From contig JAJVIE010000003.1 in NCBI GenBank assembly GCA_022072175.1, positions 1,458,601-1,522,600 of the forward strand: 64,000 bases of DNA. Direction: 5' to 3'. The notes below the pieces were generated by a model. That model did not search any database. It was not told the origin of the DNA and saw only the letters and a list, made by a program, of their open reading frames with translations. The stretch comes from Candidatus Omnitrophota bacterium. Its GTDB lineage: Bacteria; Omnitrophota; Gorgyraeia; 2-02-FULL-51-18. A program made the translations under genes and the position numbers. This document shows positions 63,101-64,000 of this stretch, one piece after another (positions within the stretch are counted from its first letter, which is position 1; each line of letters begins with the position of its first letter).

Positions 63101-64000
63101 CGTTGATGTCCTTGCGGACCTGGCGTTGGGCGAAGATGGGATTGGCCGCGTCCTGGAAGGCCGTGTCGGTGGCGGTGGCTTTGTTGACGCCCTCCTCCCC
63201 GATCGCGGCACTGGTCTTCTGCCAGTTGGCCAGGAACTGATCGGTCTCGGCTGCGCTCAAGGTGGAGAGGAAGTTGGTGATCTTCTCGCGGTTCTCCAGG
63301 TCGATGCCGGATTCCTCCATCGCGGCGATGGCCGGTTCGAGCTTGGGGTTCTTCTGCCTGACGGCCTGGACCTTCTGCGAGAGCTCCTGCTCGCGCTTGG
63401 CGTCGCTGTCGGCTTTCTGGCGGGCGGCTTGGACATCTGCGATGGCCGTTTGCTGTTGGGCGTACTCGGCGCTGGTGGTATCGGCGATACCCGCCAGCTT
63501 CTCCCGGGCGCTCAACAAGGCTCGGGCTTGATCGGCGGTAAGAGCGGTGTGCTCGGCCAGGTCGTTGATGAAGGCCGTCAGCTGTTCCGGTGAGAGGGTG
63601 GCCATACGGCCGACCACATCCAGGTCGCTCTCAAGACCGGCGGCCTTCAGGCGTTCGTTGGCAGAGCTGACCTTGGCGGCGTCCAGGAGCCCGGCATCGG
63701 CGGCGGCTTTAGCGTTGGTCCTGATCCGCTCACGGGCGGCGTTGATGTCCTTGCGGACCTGGCGTTGGGCGAAGATGGGATTGGCCGCGTCCTGGAAGGC
63801 CGTGTCGGTGGCGGTGGCTTTGTTGACGCCCTCCTCCCCGATCGCGGCACTGGTCTTCTGCCAGTTGGCCAGGAACTGATCGGTCTCGGCTGCGCTCAAG
63901 GTGGAGAGGAAGTTGGTGATCTTCTCGCGGTTCTCCAGGTCGATGCCGGATTCCTCCATCGCGGCGATGGCCGGTTCGAGCTTGGGGTTCTTCTGCCTGA
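44610..64000 (-). CDS. Giant multi-domain protein 2 (about 6,460 codons visible, N-terminus off the right edge)
   Basis: The frame is open from the right edge to TAA at 44610. The internal Met at 63959 lies inside a repeated unit and is not the true start. From N to C: a helical 213-residue tandem repeat, a duplicated YD-repeat block, a helical region with an HELYH motif, a SecA/DExH-like ATPase, a long helical stretch, three further HExxH-containing regions, a double transmembrane segment, GARLA at 47898-47912 and GARLA at 45933-45947, and a mixed C-terminal domain. It shares GARLA and YD-type modules with giant 1, so the two are related in design. The lack of a visible N-terminus leaves its localisation undecided. 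Confidence 0.95.
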   Translation of the reverse strand, partial: RQKNPKLEPAIAAMEESGIDLENREKITNFLSTLSAAETDQFLANWQKTSAAIGEEGVNKATATDTAFQDAANPIFAQRQVRKDINAARERIRTNAKAAADAGLLDAAKVSSANERLKAAGLESDLDVVGRMATLSPEQLTAFINDLAEHTALTADQARALLSAREKLAGIADTTSAEYAQQQTAIADVQAARQKADSDAKREQELSQKVQAVRQKNPKLEPAIAAMEESGIDLENREKITNFLSTLSAAETDQFLANWQKTSAAIGEEGVNKATATDTAFQDAANPIFAQRQVRKDINAARERIRTNAKAAADAGLLDAAKVSSANERLKAAGLESDLDVVGRMATLSPEQLTAFINDLAEHTALTADQARALLSARESLSELPGQTELADMLSRAQESRQVLLQRKTDGGTVSDDELGSATSQVERLSGDLVVVERALLEIRVVQQERRTRDSDERQEAEFRADVARMRAEADFREESRSSSLDADGANVETRMGRSAGTGDLITIVTRSTDEGVISSSETRVSGSVTRRTTFEYEDGKAVSKTVVETSETGTVTTSNYEGPDASLLQGRTVVSQDKVLLRTERYTYDAEGHMTGQFVIDNAAKTMTQADWNYEDGQLVSETRRVDSSEVEGQVLSRSKIDYKKGRPAGSETLDYVNKTFTRTSTSVVSASGETLQGVEVTGQLDSEGNPGQVTTRKQYTLQTSDGANYRQFTEITTSETGEKTIVSTRAVLRVDGTFGELERTETSYDARGRQVSQKVLEPFSASVDTPGVSWRERSVTDSSGTTTSYTYDASGTVRSTTVKRSDGAVTEITVSTDATTSERVELAVTTSRDGRTIERSESRSKDGITLRTVSRTVSGKVVSERTERLAEGSAIILSERSVAADGSVTTVRTTETPDTGSAVTVRQTRDGAGRIIGSDETVRQGPRIVSRTTFEYEDGKAVSKTVVETSETGTVTTSNYEGPDASLLQGRTVVSQDKVLLRTERYTYDAEGHMTGQFVIDNAAKTMTQADWNYEDGQLVSETRRVDSSEVEGQVLSRSKIDYKKGRPAGSETLDYVNKTFTRTSTSVVSASGETLQGVEVTGQLDSEGNPGQVTTRKQYTLQTSDGANYRQFTEITTSETGEKTIVSTRAVLRVDGTFGELERTETSYDARGRQVSQKVLEPFSASVDTPGVSWRERSVTDSSGTTTSYTYDASGTVRSTTVKTSDGKITVVQAAAPIVKTGATDRSADTDARKDALPVDTAVPVDDARLSSLSSEVILKADAARQASSRKSWEESYRSLGEAAASLDESVRLSSDANDLRLRKSREAYLRARRAVLIDVDAEFRALLDAGDRAAARRFVEESATALGRSEWRSRRLAEIDALEVTDRTTSDLSTSDVDTSVRTKLRDLTTAVSNVERALETGDLQEAQKLLDQADLSAAEVGRSLRGTSDAVFAGIALRRTQRLQEEIWARADARVLDALARGELDAAERAANDASLELGRSDWKQRMLDVIATARLRLSRTGLDGSVAGVDGSRLTGPVFDEIRDAQVRQVVRRRTGDVLRDKWLARLRGQEQGIAASFLAGRLSGAGVADRVRWQGLGELDEAGAIRVRSEVATALAASSSAGDLRNEDSDTLVRFKSASFPGGLVAKNVKGNVMVVSESVLSRARISAEEYFALLGLSVQIEGSNLAGLRSADPLKQPYVVLDLEGSQHLFEDHLKNGLIGVNMTALTAGRTGTLSESAKVVFMMGLMHELYHEASPIERQNVDRVVFEAERLSMDVEFAFVLADSMGVDTVELEAETARLLPGSVFYEAVQDLARPETLSTPAAEVAEVGVDPSSDSGSTVSRSSGASSAPSDVVAPQAPTRAGPTIRTSWFGRAFGWISGLFGGRRASRTHPKEIAFRQRIKQKEALQSVDKPIYNRYRAAHTYLRMLDIRDDRAVVNAAFEAAEQLAGAADRDAAMIALSELRRRLETLGKGARTGGAWNKDALETLMGVADSALEGLYDTDLPTFQRAMAEVRSKLEGDSLSYDSELKSLETVLYGAKPDTVAQALGIELEKSIAGQIEAYLSVSRGLDLGQPEHRGIEQDLRARRQRILSILEKKGATGKSFIDFAVEKGFLPANPAQIEIVKEKNFDMLLEFFSNLRSRDSQGFLRHLQQYDRGFADPRDPGSDEAYNRQVAERALQNWKGSEGSRVALLRKMLSAVPGADITEISGLGLRELESRFRELRSIEIMRDKLLALPGWDESRVRSLDTRQLKDALRSLTADEKDIVSKVSGTWRRSSILNAMALALQSEYVGELEAATSTSTEAREQRIAKALAMTQLLYEVSTPNALFFNQELMLLTLLSGENAGVGTAGGKTVTNYLYHNIARVAYGKLYRGTLMVENSDAVMNYVGQRDIQSMQEISTFKLKQAPKREDPDQKTKLIEELESSDGVLIMENMTRVFAYLDGQVQAREGNDELRRALNVHFVTLDEFHIFLTSRDSGIIARDTRAGDVETTRKISEIVERVVDRSLTNIQSSHAGVAFKHKIKFIRSLEDKKDIDTLLANDKTGKYIIYDLNSYDVRLSQALEADLLKGLEASSGDVKSTIRGLLAANEEQYAVAYDEQTKRDAIVPWDIFNGPKKSSNFQDLAYQTAIALKTKNYNILEATELVRRSETSMQSALAASVRIEGATVVGDSGTLQGLEATAKAQVGNKTQNISVSVLDHRFGGLLGSRSLKVDGRKKGAITTSVDTLIASVKDSLQGDRYRPGRSTGLAVSTKDQAAITRFRSMFEGQKIKTYDTDGREREVELEVVVMDGKLSDDEFKAISDEPFGKDGKKIRLIIMTERAWTGRDFGVKDGPNGTKMGIDLHVYNAHKISEMNLVQLIGRAGRSGAEPKTIRSFHVDASDLARSLLDLTNEQVSKNFRERLSQRYREDPQAIGRLLDHLNKFESRSETVQALSKASGTDAERLLRELEADGLDVQAMTRLNVRYLDYAHVVSEGGRFMVQDNAWSELVIGRFKNLSVNGFQLTGWSERLSRIPFLFTIGGRMAKKRVDQKLDKLFQRGSPFADLSYRADGKYSTPEGFIGDTLRTSLKQRREALQDIFALKRDDESWWEVVSSGRIFGRALAYVSALPYALSVTAEISAIRKLESRYTEDGIRSETAALKIGSLQGGDSQASYYNLSEKMAVTQSIEEFVRTSLSIAQRDIMVSTGTNDGFKGEVRNAVMTVRASGEPMKRVTIDRISVNGDSVSLAAKSLPELIEPGKSYALSRAPDGTINIYASNANNRESVQFVATLPPTAEVLKVFSGSGASVLFGQASREKGDDGKWHIQFRAPGNVTTATSVNGLMGSFLVSEHEGLEIARAALGLDGLTGNETLDSLAQAVTDAGVTVSAKGVARALGLDPSSVSGAEALLDVARSAGLSVAAAEKRLLKSFGLSAEVLPGSIPLSGTMTFNELAVVVSRKRGAAVSGHDLLMEVKEAMARIREVLYGDPQNVEYTRLNDAQIELLRRLGPETLHRMLGNADKLAQRMDIGELILALRLVPPGAGTSQVRRSLEGIVSQATADYVSGRAGRIEQLRSDVRSIMRVSESQRAIGKVIEAELHQLESRPTPDDPKEIAKLKQQIAQRRDRLAALSVNLETYAAARLIDRPTPQETVDLPMPVPDPVAQWRYLVAAGILHDDEETREIALSLKPSDMPSVIDPADSWKGWFRPFEFTNKWAASGAERVKTGLLSRVWRATTGAGSDRPASAAYSRLTKVLGSLKSPGLKQRYERAKAIRTSARRRAKDVRNLQGLQDAVGQASRELVQNKQLPASADRDPEMQRRIERAVLAEIDVRLANEDAMALIRDTAARLQATAASQVEVTTEEIDREVVRAAQARALDATPAPADERGEAEKTVRSRKAQELTQQHLGLRQLYDLGLAARALTALGAIELDATILAREGALLFRAQNGRQPASAAEQMAATGLARGAASNRKMSGLTDFERILRSHGLTHERDHALLLALTGHLPSSATRDLLGSMTDQEKTQWNRDEKDPLTTWDYLGGRLKQRSDLLRSYDPAAHRRLKIDRLAALGLEGIDVPGALATASMPADDAARLIAGDSARYGDPGTEAHEQAVGRHLLTYELSRKPAPGGDGSMAAKVRLRIAGGLAALASTPGADTTVLLRASEEQLLKALRSGPQGDLLRIVRADLARTYVGLAGAASSGHRAAAYLEKALDTTDDAADRSLLSARIAAHYDALAAAETDGILRQAYILRRNHHAGDARTDRAEEDRQALTELEAAGRDAVAATYPLVRGNRVADAMALLVPAAAILQDIGLGRLFDRQSGGVLAPVAERLARVYEQYHGPVLPVADGYTESDQSRSLGALFYDLHRTSVRSRRDGHEAERMKHFKAVVKGLTLGPQFFFERGLEGIHGLVEPETTDATLPTARRAQPRRNNSARFTQLQGSIFDMMRRQRDEVDRDRARKNPAAIPLSNLITDEVLRKNAYGFAANVDQGSMTLDEVSVSVLEEMQRTGELLANAITPNDPQYAVRERTARQEVRKLFEEAAGRLGSDAVPPAVANTPILYVQREAVRRYAGLSTAKAIYLEGSGVILVPVDASGKPSSDLTEGLIAHELIHAAAADFAHHDVREGLVVYFAAEIADRLGDTAGASDQRTIYARARGTVDKLLASGRSREDLLDALMSGSFSGTGVIGIREAVESLEAGGIDHVLIEGERVSVSELKKRFGTFRSNDKNTEPILIELREDASGVHLAPPFAGERLDLRLRAMVPGRGDYERDRARELISRVVPWYFENRREGRATYQMERSVLDAAFAISPEVGSQIAGILALKESTEQASGEEVVKHVMRLNNGYLNTLDLQVNAEFDSEDNQLFLNGFHISERRRKTLKLQNGDSREVDALLLTDLDILDNRSRESAINRTQESHVSVFRNKSLDWASKSLHPYSAAQHEDLLEVLLTGRTVTLSGAAPTSGKMPGVVLEGVSKARSARLKIGSSITDVVSGQVVHINGTAYSVKVGKDQVRLRASSDLERIREGQTGEMFMLDAYGQLQFVDLDAVLDRYPQAAAYLQQLNRRVWQSPIHVGLSRYDSPVLVGADKRLRKAILDKTVLRATQLLKEASQKRRILRKDGSKISGEMSAMDLELEVLESALIVHELRHKKDDLNEWRYKDQTDREMPAHMDSVHNPDKDSDLQGAEMFAIFQMLGYAEEGNTGLGYKRVSADTLSYVTSGWRRLGLSLTNGVKALAPRLKGWGAQAALFGVGSGVSYGLYAAAGVVAGLLSVPVWVPMSVVIGAPIAAVAGTLYLAGTAEKGLMASDDASLDRVREKLARMSRQQVIDLVKRRSEIFEADQAKQRGSAAQEDKLRPIPIETGPPMGRPGRPAGGPPPDDEEDTVSGARLALTSTQAALYQQVKLNGSLFSQHRHLGITNKDLLDWVDQIVAAVDPSLDWIDDESRRSDERALLVLSVFNALKKGNFAKLDEYRTELLAESARTARLTAQARQEHLDEVYAALPSTVYENYQMHVENRRQEAPRTEQAMRTFLDSRASEAERRQSLESLARTLRATADPDVASWVNARSSYLVSFAETAGEIDSLRAVLSLVRAAVLDDPASTVASGHVRTLAEISLRVREDEARYVISDAYADLLSAYLQFSITGVGARSMAPARADLIRQLSDYAVRHWGVYSTAGPRLSIVMRKLLSNISRSSTDEALQDLLQIQRFSQEAPQVLLVALDLIADRRKDVLKAVLATPSLPFTLRINALGRLASDPREALESYTDEAFMEQARVYLRDFGTMRIDQGPQLQQRTKQALFHLDLRTIALASYLRISRIIAAYPDTSGVKAELRSGLMHSMRLKLYYGYDNANSDLEVGREFLKRVNERELVLVIGHEWGHVVLHGNGVGSSGIEAGSIHEFIAESLAFALAEDIGWLPKVTSDILKLSTYHSRYPENKNEVHHVGFAQLHELEQHRWFDASNRYKALTQAALTTARRLFGAGESRFRVFVRETLRAFALEEGTRSADVIRALTPEPPAPPSTTTVEILREQDFAPYFRGAGARLAETVSAVTLVAVGGTDTERLTAILEQLTRLSTDSGVRYVAAPRGESGLDEVFRQASVPDGGVLQVYVQAPAPDVPVEEAARQLIGSVRSLQEERASEAIRQTYDLLAGARDEDLPGLIEAARAAAAERLFEPVDIDLWLGGSLPAARVVRTTTGEVADELQAVIGRPEPAQPFSESDLDRWGPAGRLLGALPPRLLSRLSDLEARKIAETLRQEDQRLAAELSRLIDLTSTRADLSVKAIPLEALLLKDGTPDPRLSRLMSATRFDRLREQIVLYHPSTTEGRALAERARTAWAVDPASAWLVDRFVEIGTGDVAAELAEQPRTAGRPLTVLFQDAAYGTVRSGLETPSPNKYVAVPSPSDPRMAYTDLSPVQKLLLTFVAETRQERLLAAGRIDHYGPEMRSLLDRATAQGWARFMALPLKLMQILSEAYQTLRTVGVSA
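48150..48339 (-). other. Giant 2 paired transmembrane helices
   Basis: Two hydrophobic helices (AALFGVGSGVSYGLYAAAGV, then VPMSVVIGAPIAAVAGTLYL) are joined by a short LSVPVW turn. The segment would form a membrane hairpin between the HELRH domain and the C-terminal part. Confidence 0.65.
48340..50249 (-). other. Giant 2 region with two further HExxH motifs
   Basis: AHELIHAAAADF (HELIH at 50235-50249) is followed by HHDVREGLVVYFAAE, the EGLxxY pattern of MA-clan peptidases in which the Glu is the third zinc ligand. About 530 residues later VHELRHKKDDL (HELRH at 48624-48638) is followed by GAEMFAIF with another possible ligand Glu. The two may be separate peptidase domains with a beta-rich segment between them. 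Confidence 0.5.
50250..54949 (-). other. Giant 2 long region, mostly helical, unrecognised
   Basis: About 1,565 residues. A beta segment (about 54100-54500) is followed by helical, Arg/Glu/Ala-rich repeats, including TPR-like stretches (about 51300-51600). No active-site motif was recognised before the HELIH region. Confidence 0.4.
54950..57400 (-). other. Giant 2 SecA/DExH-like ATPase module
   Basis: Three helicase landmarks appear in order and at reasonable spacing: a Walker A variant GVGTAGGKT (56964-56990), Walker B-like VTLDEFHIF with DEFH at 56616-56627, and the C-terminal motif QLIGRAGRSG (55419-55448), which resembles QLRGRAGRQG of SecA. The region before Walker A (FNQELMLLTLLSGENA) resembles the segment leading into the SecA P-loop. 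Enzymes with these motifs couple ATP hydrolysis to moving a polymer, either protein (SecA) or nucleic acid. The P-loop departs from the canonical GEGKT. In a giant surface-linked protein, a SecA-derived role is an attractive but unproven guess. Confidence 0.65.
57400..60379 (-). other. Giant 2 helical region with an HELYH zinc-peptidase-like motif
   Basis: Mostly helical sequence carrying a compact domain with HELYHEA (58779-58793) followed about 16 residues later by FEAE, the spacing of gluzincin zinc peptidases (HExxH plus a downstream Glu). A Ser/Pro/Ala-rich linker (about 58440-58600) and a short amphipathic stretch (WFGRAFGWISGLFGG, about 58380-58430) follow it. Peptidase activity is inferred from the motif. 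Confidence 0.5.
60380..61204 (-). repeat. 825-bp duplicated YD-repeat block, copy 2
   Basis: Second copy of the block at 61583-62407. The 378-bp spacer (61205-61582) encodes related but diverged YD-like repeats (SRDGRTIERSESRSKDG). Such repeats usually build extracellular beta shells or carbohydrate-binding surfaces. Confidence 0.92.
61583..62407 (-). repeat. 825-bp duplicated YD-repeat block, copy 1
   Basis: Identical, as far as I can read, to 60380-61204 at an offset of 1,203 bp. It encodes 275 residues of YD/Rhs-type repeats such as RYTYDAEGHMTGQ, NYEDGQLVSETRR and SYDARGRQVSQ. Confidence 0.92.
62863..64000 (-). repeat. Perfect 639-bp tandem repeat (213-residue unit) running off the right edge
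   Basis: The unit 62863-63501 is followed by 63502-64000, the first 499 bp of a second copy that appears base-for-base identical (offset 639). The period is a multiple of three, so the frame is kept. The encoded unit is all helical (for example ATLSPEQLTAFINDLAEH). The sequence identity implies recent duplication or gene conversion; the true copy number cannot be known from this window. Confidence 0.93.

Noticed and set aside
63957..63959. ATG at 63959 as the start of giant gene 2
   Set aside because: The same residues occur again at the same place in the adjoining repeat unit, and the frame stays open to the right edge, so this Met is internal.
62863..64000. CRISPR or IS-type explanation for the repeats at the right edge
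   Set aside because: The repeats are long, in-frame coding units of 639 bp with no spacers, terminal inverted repeats or transposase.

Overview
The window is about 64 kb of GC-rich DNA in which every supportable gene lies on the minus strand. It holds three blocks: (1) positions 36753 to 1, the first 12,251 codons of a single giant ORF that runs off the left edge; (2) positions 44537 to 37040, a compact seven-gene operon, mostly with 4-bp start/stop overlaps; (3) positions 64000 to 44610, the last roughly 6,460 codons of a second giant ORF that enters from the right edge. Only two intergenic gaps exist (36754-37039 and 44538-44609). Both are strikingly AT-rich and carry the only recognisable promoters. 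No tRNA, rRNA, CRISPR, IS or phage feature was seen. Giant multi-domain genes of this size, at high GC, are best known from Candidate phylum Omnitrophota, which I consider the most likely source; there is no marker gene here to confirm it.

Giant protein 1 starts with an ordinary Sec-type signal peptide and is then a chain of unrelated modules. In N-to-C order: a ChaN/TIKI-like domain, a long helical region, a transmembrane helix, a large beta-rich YD/Rhs-like and coiled-coil region, a polytopic membrane region with possible GT48 (beta-1,3-glucan synthase) resemblance, an internal Tat/Sec-like leader, a phosphate-binding TIM barrel, a HIT-superfamily (DUF4922/GalT-like) domain, a ParB-like domain, a GlgA-type GT5 glycosyltransferase, an ART-like domain, two unknown modules, a fucokinase-like GHMP kinase, and finally an internal leader, an alpha/alpha-barrel domain, a Lys-Pro/Glu-Pro linker and a transmembrane anchor. 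The modules are separated by a recurring pentapeptide, GARLA (12 exact copies and 5 one-residue variants in giant 1, 2 exact copies in the visible part of giant 2). At two of these sites a signal-peptide-like hydrophobic stretch follows almost immediately, as if the motif were a cut site that creates new N-termini. My main proposal is that these are polyproteins, or modular megaproteins, with GARLA as the junction or processing tag.

Giant protein 2 carries perfect internal DNA duplications (a 639-bp tandem repeat and an 825-bp duplicated YD-repeat block), a SecA/DExH-like ATPase, four separate HExxH zinc-metallopeptidase-like motifs and two GARLA sites. Its peptidases are natural candidates for acting on the GARLA sites or on external protein, but nothing in the sequence proves this.

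The operon between them combines an MBOAT acyltransferase, an SGNH/DltD-like protein, an AMP-forming ligase and an acyl carrier protein. This is the same set of parts as the Dlt (D-alanylation) machinery, joined here to an asparagine-synthase-type amidotransferase, a WbpG/PseA-like PP-loop amidotransferase and a secreted TPM-domain protein. It looks like a cell-surface polysaccharide acylation/amidation system. Together with the carbohydrate enzymes of giant 1, the window appears devoted to building or remodelling an envelope glycan.
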